From Phytoactinopolyspora halotolerans (GTDB taxonomy: Bacteria; Actinomycetota; Actinomycetes; Jiangellales; Jiangellaceae), in the NCBI RefSeq assembly GCF_010550675.1, contig NZ_JAAGOA010000001.1, positions 370,971 to 434,970 of the forward strand: a stretch of 64,000 nucleotides of DNA. Direction: 5' to 3'. The position numbers and the translations under genes are program-made. The notes below the pieces were generated by a model that saw only the letters and a program-made list of their open reading frames with translations, ran no database searches and had not been told where the DNA came from. Of this stretch, positions 45,013 through 54,292 are shown piece after piece (position 1 is the first letter of the stretch; the number at the start of each line of letters is the position of its first letter).

Positions 45013-45779
45013 TGATGGCTACGAACGCCGATATCCACACCCTCGCCGCACCGTACGCGTTACACGCGCTGCCGGACGAGGACGTCGAGCTGTTCGAAGA
45101 ACACCTCGCCGAGTGCTCGGCCTGCGCGGCGGAGGTGGAGGAGATCAGGGAGACCGCCGCCCGGCTCGGTGCCGCGGCCGCGGTGTCTCCGCCGGCCCGG
45201 ATGAAGGACGACGTGCTCCGGCGCATCGAGCAGGTCCGGCCGCTGCCGCCCGAGGTTACCGACTCCGGCGACGACGATCGGGACACGCTACGTTCGGGGG
45301 CGCGCCGCCGGGCCTGGCGCCGTTGGTGGGGCCCGATCGCCACCGGCGCGGTCGCTGCGCTGCTGGCCGGCATCGTCGTCCTCGGCATACAGCTGAACGA
45401 GACCCGGGAGCAGCTGGACCGCTCGCAGGCGATCGGTGCGCAGATGCGTGAGCTCGTCACCGCGCCGGACATGCAGGTGGTCCAGGCTGAGCAGGGAGAC
45501 TCGGGCGGCACCGTGATCATGGCTCGATCGGTCGACACCGCGGTGTTGATGGTGCACGGCATGGAGCCCGCGCCGGCCGAGCACACGTATCAGCTGTGGT
45601 TCATCGACGACGACGGCGCCCGATCGGCGGGCCTGCTGGGCGACACCGAGGACGGCCGGATCGGTCCGTTCACCGCGCATGGGCTGGCCGACGCCGATCA
45701 TCTCGGCATCACGGTGGAACCCGCCGGAGGGTCGGAACGGCCGACCACCGACCCGGTGATGCTGATCGAACTCGCGTGA
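45009..45779 (+). CDS. rskA: Anti-sigma-K factor RskA
   Basis: This 256-aa single-pass membrane protein has a cytoplasmic zinc-type anti-sigma domain with H-x3-C-x2-C (EEHLAECSACAAEV, residues about 34-47), one transmembrane helix (about 107-128; TGAVAALLAGIVVLGIQL) and an extracytoplasmic RskA domain (AEHTYQLWFIDDDGARSAGLL). It sequesters SigK at the membrane; regulated proteolysis releases it. ATG 45009 overlaps the sigK stop by 4 bp, favouring equal synthesis. Confidence 0.93.
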   Translation: MMMATNADIHTLAAPYALHALPDEDVELFEEHLAECSACAAEVEEIRETAARLGAAAAVSPPARMKDDVLRRIEQVRPLPPEVTDSGDDDRDTLRSGARRRAWRRWWGPIATGAVAALLAGIVVLGIQLNETREQLDRSQAIGAQMRELVTAPDMQVVQAEQGDSGGTVIMARSVDTAVLMVHGMEPAPAEHTYQLWFIDDDGARSAGLLGDTEDGRIGPFTAHGLADADHLGITVEPAGGSERPTTDPVMLIELA

Positions 45780-45799
45780 TCGCGGCGCTGGGCGGCAGG

Positions 45800-47068
45800 C
45801 TAGCCGAGCTCGTCCCATGGGATGCGGAACGGCTGGGTTTCCTCGGGGTCGCCGGAGGTGCCGCCCAGGATGGCCAATTCGTCGGGCTTGTGCCGCAGCA
45901 CCGACTCGACGTAGTCCTGAGCGGCCTCCTCGATACCCACGTCGTGGCCGGCTTGCTCGGAGAGGTACCAGCGGTGCTCGAGCACCTCGTGGTAGATCTC
46001 CGGCGCTTCCAGCTTTCCGCGGAATTCGCGGGGGATTGCTCGCATCACGGGCTCGAAACAGTCCATCACCCAGGCGTTGGCGACGATCTCCTCGTCTTCG
46101 CCCTGCTGATCGGTCTCGGCGGTGTAGGCGTCCAGGTCGTTGAGCAACCGGCGCGCCTGGTTTTCCTGCGCATCGATGCCGGTGAGCCGTAGCAGGCGGC
46201 GAGAATGGTGTCCGGGGTCCACCACTTTGGGTTGAACGCGCACGGTGCGGCCGCCGATGTCGGTGACGATGTCCAGCTCGGCGACGTCGAAGCCGAGGTC
46301 GTTGAGCCGCTCCACCCGGCGTGCGATCCGCCAGCGCTCGTTGACGTCGAACGCCTCCCACTCGGTGAGCTCGGACCAGAGGGTGTGGTAACGCTCCACC
46401 ACGTGGTCGCTGGTCGCGATCGGGTCCACCGTGTCGTCGAGGTAGCCGGCGGCGGCGAGGTCCATCATCTCGCCGGCGATGTTCACCCGGGCGATGTCGA
46501 TGTCGTGTTCCCGCTGGCCGTCGCTGAGGCGGTTATGCAGCTCGCCGGTCTCGGCGTCGACGAGGTAAGCGGCGAACGCCCCGGCGTCGCGGCGGAAGAG
46601 CGTGTTGGACAGTGAGCAGTCGCCCCAGTAGAACCCGAGGAGATGGAGCCGGGCGATCAGGACGACGAGAGCGTCGATCAATCGCTCGACGGTCTCCCGG
46701 CGCATCATGCGGGCGAAGAGAGCTCGGTACGGAAGTGAGAACTGCAGATGCCTGGTGACCAGGATCGGGTCGAGCGGCTCGCCGTCCGGAGCTTCGCGGC
46801 CGCTGATGACGCCCACTGCCTGCACCGACGGCACGTCCAGCCGTTCCAGGTCACGTAGCAGCCGGTACTCCCGGTCCGCGAACGACTGGACGACCTCCTT
46901 CAGGGCGTAGACCCGTCCCTCGAGCCGGGTGAACCGGACGACGTGCCGCGAGATTCCCCGGGGCAGGGCGACGAGATACCACTCGGGCCAGTCTTCCAGC
47001 GGCATGTCCCACGGCAGGTCCAGCAGGGCCTGCTGTTCGTGCGGCGTGGCCAGGATGCGCAGTTCCAT
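45800..47068 (-). CDS. DUF4032 protein with LPS-kinase-like N-terminal domain
   Basis: This 422-aa cytosolic protein has an N-terminal protein-kinase-like (lipopolysaccharide kinase-type) domain: VVRFTRLEGRVYALKEV with the candidate ATP-binding Lys near 57, the catalytic-loop-like LLGFYWGDCSLSNTLF near 150, and YLVDAETGEL near 169. The C-terminal half is the actinobacterial DUF4032 domain. The substrate is unknown. It stands alone between rskA (convergent, 20 bp) and msiK. Confidence 0.82.
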   Translation of the reverse strand: MELRILATPHEQQALLDLPWDMPLEDWPEWYLVALPRGISRHVVRFTRLEGRVYALKEVVQSFADREYRLLRDLERLDVPSVQAVGVISGREAPDGEPLDPILVTRHLQFSLPYRALFARMMRRETVERLIDALVVLIARLHLLGFYWGDCSLSNTLFRRDAGAFAAYLVDAETGELHNRLSDGQREHDIDIARVNIAGEMMDLAAAGYLDDTVDPIATSDHVVERYHTLWSELTEWEAFDVNERWRIARRVERLNDLGFDVAELDIVTDIGGRTVRVQPKVVDPGHHSRRLLRLTGIDAQENQARRLLNDLDAYTAETDQQGEDEEIVANAWVMDCFEPVMRAIPREFRGKLEAPEIYHEVLEHRWYLSEQAGHDVGIEEAAQDYVESVLRHKPDELAILGGTSGDPEETQPFRIPWDELG

Positions 47069-47141
47069 AGGCCCTCATTGTCCCTGACGACGAAGCGGCG
47101 GGTGACCGGATGGCCACCCGCCGCTGCTCGTCACGTACCTG

Positions 47142-48263
<1,122 letters not shown>

Positions 48264-48634
48264 GGTGCTGCTTCCCTTCACCGGCAGGTACGTGCCGGAC
48301 GATCCGTAGTGAAGTGGACGGGTATGAACTTGTCCCCGGATTCGGGGTGTCTACAGACAATACACAGTGCGGGTGAGCAACGTCACGCGGCGCCTGTCGA
48401 TGAGACGGTTGTCACAGGCGGTCACGAGGGCAGAGCAGGTCCCGCGACGGGATGTACCCGCGGTCACCTCGCAGGGCCGCCGGGCATGGACGGACGGGGC
48501 GCGGGGTAATCCGGACACACGTGCCAGTGCGTGGGCACTCATGCCCAGTTTGCCGGAAAGGCTTTCGCGAACGGCCCGAACGCCGTACGGTGCAGTGGCA
48601 CGAGGTGTACTCCGCATCCACCAGGAGGCTCCCC

Positions 48635-49072
48635 ATGCACGTGTCCGATCTGCTCCGCACGAAGGGCAGCTCCGTCGTCACCGTACGCCCGGACGACGAC
48701 GTCCGCACCCTGCTCTCGGTGCTTGCACAACACCATATCGGTGCCGTCGTGGTTTCGGCGGACGGCGCCGCCATCGACGGCATCGTGTCGGAACGTGACG
48801 TGGCACGGGCGCTGGACCGGGACGGTGCCGCGGTGCTCTCCGGCGCAGTCTCCTCGATCATGACGGCCGACGTGCGCATCTGCGAACCGGATACACACCT
48901 GGACGAACTCTCCCAGGTGATGACCGAGGGACGGTTCCGGCACGTTCCGGTCGTGGTGGACGGGCGGATGGTCGGCATCGTCAGCATCGGTGACGTGGTG
49001 AAGAGCAGGATCACCGAACTCGAGGTGGAGCGCGACTCGCTGTCCTCGTACATCAGAACCGCCGTCACCTGA
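48635..49072 (+). CDS. CBS-domain-pair protein
   Basis: This 145-aa cytosolic protein consists of two CBS domains (HVSDLLRTKGSSVVTVRPDDDV and SSIMTADVRICEPDTHLDEL begin the two halves; each ends in GIVS-type strands). CBS pairs bind adenine nucleotides such as AMP, ATP, SAM or NAD and act as regulatory sensors. The partner is unknown because the protein is stand-alone. ATG 48635 follows AGGAGG; a longer in-frame reading to 48452 has no coding character. Confidence 0.88.
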   Translation: MHVSDLLRTKGSSVVTVRPDDDVRTLLSVLAQHHIGAVVVSADGAAIDGIVSERDVARALDRDGAAVLSGAVSSIMTADVRICEPDTHLDELSQVMTEGRFRHVPVVVDGRMVGIVSIGDVVKSRITELEVERDSLSSYIRTAVT

Positions 49073-49150
49073 GCCGGGCTCGTCGGCGCGGAACGCGGCT
49101 GACCAGGTCTGGCTGTCCGCGGCATCCGGCCGCAACGATAATGGCTGTTG

Positions 49151-50464
49151 ATGTCGATATCGCGCCGAGCTTGGATCGTATGGGGTGTCGGGCTCGTCGC
49201 CTACATCGTCGCGGTCCTGCATCGCACCTCCTTCGGCGTCTCCGGCCTCGAAGCCTCGGCGCGGTTCGACACGTCCGCCAGCCTGCTCGCGTCGTTCGTC
49301 GTCGTTCAGCTACTCGTCTACGCCGGCCTGCAGGTCCCCATCGGCATGCTGATCGACCAGGTCGGCCCGCGCCGCCTGCTGATCACCGGCGCCGCGGTGA
49401 TGGCGGTCGGTCAGGCGGTGCTGGCGGCGGCTACCTCGGTTCCGGTCGCCGTGGGCGGGCGGGTCCTGGTGGGCGCCGGGGATGCGATGACGTTCGTCAG
49501 CGTGCTCCGGCTCGCGGCCACCTGGTTCCCACCGGGACGGGTGCCGTTGTTGACCCAGCTCACCGGCCTGATCGGGCAACTGGGCCAGGTGCTGTCCGCG
49601 GTGCCGTTCGTCATGGTGCTGCACCGGTTCGGGTGGACTCCGGCGTTCACCTCGGTGGCGGCGACGAGCGTGCTCGTGGGGGTGCTGGCGATGGTGGCGG
49701 TGCGCGACTCGCCGGAGACACGGGCGCGCCCGATCAGGGGTGGCATATGGCGTGGCGTCGGCCGCGATCTCGTCACGGTCTGGCGGCACCCCGGGACGCG
49801 GCTGGGGCTGTGGGCGCATTTCTCCACCGGGTTCGCCGGAATCGTCTTCGCGATGATGTGGGGCTACCCGTTTCTGGTGGCGGGACAGGGCCTCTCCCAG
49901 GGAGCCGCGGGGTCACTGCTGACGTTGATGGTGGTGGCCGGTGCGGTCGCCGGCCCGGTGCTCGGTGTCCTGGTCTCGCGGCATCCGCTGCGCCGCTCGT
50001 GGTTGGTCTTGGGCGTGGTCGGGGCCAACGCGGGCGCGTGGACCACCGTGCTGGCATGGCCAGGAACCGCACCCATGTGGGTACTGGTTCTCCTGGTGTT
50101 GTCGCTCGCCCTGAGCGGACCCGGATCGATGGTCGGCTTCGACTTCGCTCGCACGTTCAACCCGCCGAACCGGCTCGGCACCGCGACCGGGATCGTCAAT
50201 GTCGGGGGCTTCTCCGCGGGACTTCTGACCATCCTCGCCATCGGAGTGGTGATCGACCTGCGCAGCGGCGGCTCGAGCGCATACGACCTGGAGGATTTCC
50301 GCATCGCGCTCTGCGTCCACTACGTCATCTGGATCACCGGCCTGGTCGGGATCGTCCGGACGCGACGCATGGTGCGGCGGCGGATGGCCGAGCACGGCGT
50401 CGTCGTACCACCCGTCCGGGACGTGCTGGCGCGTAAGATGCGGCATCGCCGAACCCGGGATTGA
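49151..50464 (+). CDS. MFS transporter
   Basis: This 437-aa major facilitator protein has twelve predicted helices and a loop 2-3 motif (GMLIDQVGPRRLL near residue 60). The family resembles nitrate/nitrite or drug-type MFS members with the HRTSFGVSGLEASARF N-terminus common in actinobacteria. The substrate is not assignable. ATG 49151 has no ribosome-binding site but lies 8 bp after a GATAAT -10-like hexamer (49137-49142), so a leaderless transcript is possible. Confidence 0.88.
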   Translation: MSISRRAWIVWGVGLVAYIVAVLHRTSFGVSGLEASARFDTSASLLASFVVVQLLVYAGLQVPIGMLIDQVGPRRLLITGAAVMAVGQAVLAAATSVPVAVGGRVLVGAGDAMTFVSVLRLAATWFPPGRVPLLTQLTGLIGQLGQVLSAVPFVMVLHRFGWTPAFTSVAATSVLVGVLAMVAVRDSPETRARPIRGGIWRGVGRDLVTVWRHPGTRLGLWAHFSTGFAGIVFAMMWGYPFLVAGQGLSQGAAGSLLTLMVVAGAVAGPVLGVLVSRHPLRRSWLVLGVVGANAGAWTTVLAWPGTAPMWVLVLLVLSLALSGPGSMVGFDFARTFNPPNRLGTATGIVNVGGFSAGLLTILAIGVVIDLRSGGSSAYDLEDFRIALCVHYVIWITGLVGIVRTRRMVRRRMAEHGVVVPPVRDVLARKMRHRRTRD

Positions 50465-50491
50465 CGCCTGCGTCACCCCGCCGTCGCCGGG

Positions 50492-50956
50492 TCAGCCAGC
50501 CGTGAGCCAGCGGCCGTCCCGCATGAGATCCCGGCCGTCGAGTTCATTCACCTCACGCCATGCCTGGATGCGTTGCGGACGCACCCGGAAGTACAGGTAT
50601 CCGGTGAGCGCTCGCGGGTCGAAACCGGCTTTCGCGGCGAATGCGTCTGCGACGCCGGGCGGCAGGTCCGCGGCATGCACCGGCGTGGCCATGCCTTCGA
50701 TCATCACCACATCCCGGGTGTGCCCGATGCCGATCCGTGTCTTCCCGCTGGCCGACAGGTTGCGGCTGGTGATGCTGGACTTCGGATTGGCCAGCAGCAG
50801 GCAATCGCCGTCCCACAGGAAGGACAGCGGGATCATGTAAGGCGAACCGCCGGCGTCGCCGGCCGTGGCCACCCAGCAATCGACGTCGTGTTCGAGGCGG
50901 TGCAACGTATCGCGAATGCGTTGAGCGCGCGAGCGAGCCTCAGCGTTCATCGACAT
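50492..50956 (-). CDS. Pyridoxamine 5'-phosphate oxidase-family (FMN/F420-binding split barrel) protein
   Basis: This 154-aa split-barrel protein shows DVDCWVATAGDAGGSPYMIPLSFLWDGDCLLLANPK-like family sequence near residues 25-60 and a C-terminal VRPQRIQAWREVNE motif. Members bind FMN or F420 and reduce or oxidise small molecules. The exact reaction is unknown. Starts at 50956, 50950 or GTG 50962 are all possible; all overlap the trmO 3' end, showing coupling. Confidence 0.82.
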   Translation of the reverse strand: MSMNAEARSRAQRIRDTLHRLEHDVDCWVATAGDAGGSPYMIPLSFLWDGDCLLLANPKSSITSRNLSASGKTRIGIGHTRDVVMIEGMATPVHAADLPPGVADAFAAKAGFDPRALTGYLYFRVRPQRIQAWREVNELDGRDLMRDGRWLTAG

Positions 50957-51353
50957 CACCACTCAGCACCGGTTTGACGTCGACGATGGGCGTACCGTCC
51001 AACGCCTCAAGATGGTCTACCGTCAGGACGCGTCCGTCGATGGCGGTGATCTCCGCCTGGTGCAGTCCGACTGGGTTGGGCCTATGCGGCGAGCGCGTAC
51101 TGAACACCCCTTCCTCGGGCCGGGAGGTATCACCGCGAGGATGCACGCTGAGCACGTCCCGCTGCGCGCGGTCGAGCCAGGTGAGGACAACGATCCGGTC
51201 GCCGACCCGGAGGCTACGCAGTCCGTCGAGCACCCGCCGCTCGAAGATCAGGCGAGCGTCCGGAGCGCCTTCATCGGGTTGTCGTGGCGCCGCATCGGGG
51301 TCGGTCAGCGACGACTCGACCCTTCCGATCGGAGTGATGTCGTACGTCGCCAT
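50940..51353 (-). CDS. trmO: tRNA N6-methyltransferase TrmO (TsaA family)
   Basis: This 137-aa beta-barrel SAM methyltransferase methylates N6-threonylcarbamoyladenosine at position 37 of tRNAs that read ACN, such as tRNA-Thr. Motifs are PIGRVESSLTDPD at the N-terminus, LTWLDRAQRDVL, and the SAM-binding STRSPHRPNPVGLHQAEI loop. ATG 51353 follows AAGGGGC. Its position next to a tRNA-Thr(UGU) gene is notable because that tRNA class is its substrate, though this may be chance. Confidence 0.88.
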   Translation of the reverse strand: MATYDITPIGRVESSLTDPDAAPRQPDEGAPDARLIFERRVLDGLRSLRVGDRIVVLTWLDRAQRDVLSVHPRGDTSRPEEGVFSTRSPHRPNPVGLHQAEITAIDGRVLTVDHLEALDGTPIVDVKPVLSGDVDER

Positions 51354-51538
51354 GCACGGCCCCTTCTGTGACCGGATTCGCAGATGCCATGCACCCGCGC
51401 GGCACCGCCGGTCCTTCGATTGCGAGCGTACCGGGCGCTCACAACCCCAGGCGCCGGCGGGCGGTATCCCATCCGGGTCGCGCTTCGCCCGGTATGAGTC
51501 GAGGGACCTCATGACGTCGATCTGGACATCGCAGGTGG

Positions 51539-51612
51539 AGCCCGAAGTCGGATTCGAACCGACGACCTACCGCTTACAAGGCGGTTGCTCTGACCAGCTG
51601 AGCTATTCGGGC
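51539..51612 (-). tRNA. tRNA-Thr (anticodon TGT)
   Basis: A full cloverleaf can be drawn on the minus strand: acceptor GCCCGAA/TTCGGGC, D-arm GCTCAGCTGGTCAGAGC, anticodon stem-loop ACCGC-CTTGTAA-GCGGT with anticodon TGT, variable AGGTC, and T-arm GTCGG-TTCGAAT-CCGAC. The discriminator is T at 51539, and the CCA tail is encoded at 51538-51536. The tRNA reads ACA codons. Confidence 0.97.
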
Positions 51613-51639
51613 GCAATCAGAAACGGTACCCGATCCACT

Positions 51640-51694
51640 CCATGATCATGAACACAAACCGTTCACATAGAACGGAAAGTGTTCATGATCATGG
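51640..51694. repeat. Nested 55-bp palindrome downstream of the sulfur-carrier gene
   Basis: The outer arms CCATGATCATGAACAC (51640-51655) and GTGTTCATGATCATGG (51679-51694) pair perfectly over 16 bp. After an AAA/AAA internal bulge, inner arms CCGTTC (51659-51664) and GAACGG (51670-51675) pair around ACATA. It begins 25 bp after the carrier-protein stop and lies before the tRNA gene, so it is a candidate terminator for the thrC-like operon. There is no T-tract. The ATGATCATG core recurs near 63928 in another intergenic region. Confidence 0.85.
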
Positions 51695-51719
51695 GAAGGG
51701 GGCCGGGGGTGGGTCGGGG

Positions 51720-52007
51720 TCAGCAGCCGCCGGCGACCGCCGGGATGATCGACACCTTCGTGTCGGCCGGTGTCGGTGTCTGTAGGCCGGAGGCGAACCG
51801 CACGTCGTCGTCGTTCACGTAGACGTTCACGAACCGCCGGATCTCCCCGGTGTCGTCCAGCACCCGCGCCCCGATCCCCGGGTAGGCAGCGTCCAACGCC
51901 TTCACGACATCCGCGAGCGTAGCGTCGTCCGGCACGTCGACGCTGACGTCTGCCTCACCCTTGGTGTAGGTGCGCAGGATGGTCGGAACTCGTACAGCAA
52001 CGCTCAT
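51720..52007 (-). CDS. MoaD/ThiS-like sulfur-carrier protein ending Gly-Gly-Cys
   Basis: This 95-aa ubiquitin-fold sulfur carrier is closely similar in layout to mycobacterial CysO (VPTILRTYTKG, IRRFVNVYVNDDDVRFASG, IIPAVAGG). Such proteins carry sulfur as a C-terminal Gly-Gly thiocarboxylate. Here the codons before the stop read GGC GGC TGC, so one Cys follows the Gly-Gly and must be removed before activation, as in carriers matured by a JAMM-type protease. It starts at ATG 52007, 5 bp after the threonine-synthase-like stop. It probably donates sulfur to that enzyme or to a cysteine synthase. Confidence 0.88.
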   Translation of the reverse strand: MSVAVRVPTILRTYTKGEADVSVDVPDDATLADVVKALDAAYPGIGARVLDDTGEIRRFVNVYVNDDDVRFASGLQTPTPADTKVSIIPAVAGGC

Positions 52008-52012
52008 GTGAT

Positions 52013-53290
52013 CTATGCCTCCGGAACGAGGGCACGGAATGCCTCGGTAGTGGGTGCGATGGTGCCCGCCGGGCCGACGACCGGCGCGACGGCGTCGAGG
52101 GTCTTCAGACCCTCTCCGGTATTGAAGACGACGGTTTCCGCGTCTGGGTCGAGCTTGCCTTCGCGCAGCAGCTTGGCCAGGACAGCGACGGTGACGCCGC
52201 CGGCGGTCTCGGCGAAGATGCCCTCCGTGCGAGCGAGCAGCCGGATGCCCTCGACGACTTCCTCGTCGGTGACGTCCTCGACGGCACCGCCGGTGCGGCG
52301 GGTGACGTCCAGCACGTACGGGCCGTCCGCCGGGTTGCCGATGGCCAGGGATTTGGCGATCGTGTCCGGCCGGACCGGCTTGACGACGTTGTGTCCGCTC
52401 TTGAACGCGGCCGAAACCGGGGAGCACCCCTCCGCCTGCGCGCCGAAGATGGCCGGCTGCTCGCCCTCGACCAGGCCGAGCGTGATCAGCTCGCTGAACG
52501 CCTTGTCCACCTTGACCAGCTGCGCACCGCTGGCGACGGGGATCACGACCTGTTCCGGCAGCCGCCACCCGAGCTGTTCGGCGGTCTCGTAGCCGAGCGT
52601 CTTCGACCCCTCGGCGTAGTACGGCCGCACGTTGACGTTGACGAACGCCCAGTCCTCGTGCTGGCCGGCCAGCTCGGAGGCGAGCCGGTTGACGTCGTCG
52701 TAATTGCCCTCGACCGCAACCAGCGTGGTCCCGTAGACCGCGCTGGTGACGACCTTCTGCTGCTCCAGGTTGCTGGGGATGAAGACGAAGCTCCGGATGC
52801 CGGCCCGGGCCGCCGCCGCGGCGACGGCATTGGCGAGGTTGCCGGTGGACGGGCAGGCCAGCACGGTGAAGCCCAGCTCGCGTGCGGCCGCCAGCGCCAC
52901 CGCCACCACGCGGTCCTTGAAGGAGTGCGTCGGGTTGGCGGCGTCGTTCTTGACCCACAGCGCCTTCAGGCCGAGTTCGCGAGCGAGATTGTCCGCACGC
53001 AACAGGGGCGTGAAACCCGGCTCGGTGTTCGGGATGTCCGCAACCGTCGACGGCACGGGAAGCAGATCCTTGTATCGCCAGATCGACGTGGGTCCGGCTT
53101 CGATGTCGGCGCGGGTGATGGTGCCGTAGTCGTACGCGACCTCAAGCGGGCCGAAGCACTCCATGCAGGCGTAGTACGGGCCGAGTTCCATGGTGGCCGC
53201 ACACTCGCGACATGACAGATGGGATGCGCGACCCAAGTCTGGCCCGACAGCTGCCGGGGTACTCGGTGCGGGCGCGTCGGTGATGGTCAT
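52013..53290 (-). CDS. thrC: Threonine synthase-like PLP enzyme under a SAM-I riboswitch (possible homocysteine synthase)
   Basis: This 425-aa fold-type II PLP enzyme has an N-terminal zinc ribbon (Cys27, Cys30, Cys42, Cys45), Schiff-base Lys125 in THSFKDRVV and the PLP phosphate loop STGNLANAV. By homology it converts O-phosphohomoserine to threonine. However, it is co-transcribed with a sulfur carrier, lies apart from homoserine dehydrogenase and kinase genes, and sits behind a SAM-I riboswitch, which controls sulfur amino-acid genes. A role in replacing the phosphate of O-phosphohomoserine with carrier-bound sulfur to give homocysteine is therefore attractive. Threonine synthesis cannot be excluded. 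Confidence 0.88.
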   Translation of the reverse strand: MTITDAPAPSTPAAVGPDLGRASHLSCRECAATMELGPYYACMECFGPLEVAYDYGTITRADIEAGPTSIWRYKDLLPVPSTVADIPNTEPGFTPLLRADNLARELGLKALWVKNDAANPTHSFKDRVVAVALAAARELGFTVLACPSTGNLANAVAAAAARAGIRSFVFIPSNLEQQKVVTSAVYGTTLVAVEGNYDDVNRLASELAGQHEDWAFVNVNVRPYYAEGSKTLGYETAEQLGWRLPEQVVIPVASGAQLVKVDKAFSELITLGLVEGEQPAIFGAQAEGCSPVSAAFKSGHNVVKPVRPDTIAKSLAIGNPADGPYVLDVTRRTGGAVEDVTDEEVVEGIRLLARTEGIFAETAGGVTVAVLAKLLREGKLDPDAETVVFNTGEGLKTLDAVAPVVGPAGTIAPTTEAFRALVPEA

Positions 53291-53305
53291 GCTGAGGGAT
53301 ACCTC

Positions 53306-53414
53306 CTCATCTTCCCCGCTCGGTCAACGGGCCGGAGTTGGCACCAAACCCCGCGGGATTGCCGGGTGGTTGCCGGGGCTTCTACGGGCCGGTCCCTCTG
53401 CCCCTCTGGATGAG
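53306..53414 (-). promoter_or_regulatory. SAM-I (S-box) riboswitch
   Basis: On the minus strand the leader contains the conserved S-box core in order: CAGAGGGGCAGAGGGAC, CGGCCCGTAGAAGCC, CCGGCAACC, GGTGCCAACTCC, then a CCCG/CGGG P4 helix. P1 closes with CTCATC (53414-53409) and GATGAG (53311-53306). The 3' P1 strand runs directly into the GAGGAGG ribosome-binding site of the threonine-synthase-like gene. SAM binding would therefore hide it, suggesting translational repression. No terminator hairpin follows. Confidence 0.92.
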
Positions 53415-53494
53415 TACGACTTTCACATTACGACGGAGCCAGACGCCGCGTACGCAATGTCCGTCCATTGAGACAAAATCGTCTCACATCGCAA

Positions 53495-54289
53495 TCACGA
53501 GATCAACAGGTCCTGCAAGACGCCCAGCACACCGGCAGGTCCGTCGACGACGAGATCGGCCTGCTCGCGGAATTCCGGCACCGCCTCCGAGGAGTCGCTG
53601 TAGACCACCACGCCGGTCACGCCGTCCGTGCGCAGTGAACGCACCGCTGCCACCGCGGGCAGGTCGCCCAGGTCGTCCCCGGCGTACACGACTGCGCGGG
53701 CGGAGACCTCCTGCACCAGGTCGCGCAGTGCCGCGCCCTTGTCCACACCGGTGGGGCGCAGCTCCAGTACGAGGCGTCCCGGTGTGAGCTGAAGCCCGGT
53801 GTCGGCTGCGATCGCTTCCGCATGCGGGCGGAGCGCGGTGAACGCCGCGTCCGGGTGGTCGGCGCGGCGCGTGTGGATGGCTACCGAGTGGCCCTTATCC
53901 TCGATCGTCGTCCCGGGGAAATCCCGGATCAGCGCGGTCGCTCGAGACCGCGCCTCAACGATTCCGGCCGCTTCGCCGGGGCTTTCCACCCGGCCGTCAC
54001 GCCAGCGCTCCAGACCGTAGTGCCCGCACACCACCAGGCCGGGAACCTTCTCCAGGGCGCCGAACCGGACCGCGTCCAGGGCCGGTCGTCCGGTGACGAT
54101 CGCCACTCGCGCCACCCGTCGCGCCACCTCGGTCAGCACGTGGGCCGCCTGCGGTAGTGCTCGGGCGTCTTCCGGGCGTGGCACGATCGGCGCCAGCACG
54201 CCGTCGAAGTCGAGAGCCACCAGCGTGTGCGGCAGCAGTGGTGCGAGTGCCGCCCTGATCGGTGCGACGTCCGGCTTCGTCTCGGGCAC
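53495..54289 (-). CDS. otsB: Trehalose-6-phosphate phosphatase
   Basis: This 264-aa HAD-superfamily phosphatase completes trehalose synthesis with OtsA. Motif I is ALDFDGVLAPIV (nucleophile Asp about 27), motif II VAIVTGRP, and motif IV YAGDDLGDLPAV. GTG 54289 follows GGAG with a 7-bp spacer and sits 4 bp after the upstream LytR_C-type gene stop. OtsA is encoded divergently 1.1 kb away. Confidence 0.93.
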   Translation of the reverse strand: MPETKPDVAPIRAALAPLLPHTLVALDFDGVLAPIVPRPEDARALPQAAHVLTEVARRVARVAIVTGRPALDAVRFGALEKVPGLVVCGHYGLERWRDGRVESPGEAAGIVEARSRATALIRDFPGTTIEDKGHSVAIHTRRADHPDAAFTALRPHAEAIAADTGLQLTPGRLVLELRPTGVDKGAALRDLVQEVSARAVVYAGDDLGDLPAVAAVRSLRTDGVTGVVVYSDSSEAVPEFREQADLVVDGPAGVLGVLQDLLIS

Positions 54290-54292
54290 GAT

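Noticed and set aside
48348..48359. TGTCTACAGACA near the msiK promoter as an operator
   Set aside because: Only five pairs on each side, with an asymmetric centre and no other support.
51720..52958. A 412-codon minus-strand open frame that ends in the sulfur-carrier sequence
   Set aside because: Its upstream 300 codons are an out-of-frame shadow of the threonine-synthase-like gene with Arg/Gly/Ala-rich nonsense composition. Only the last 95 codons form the carrier gene.
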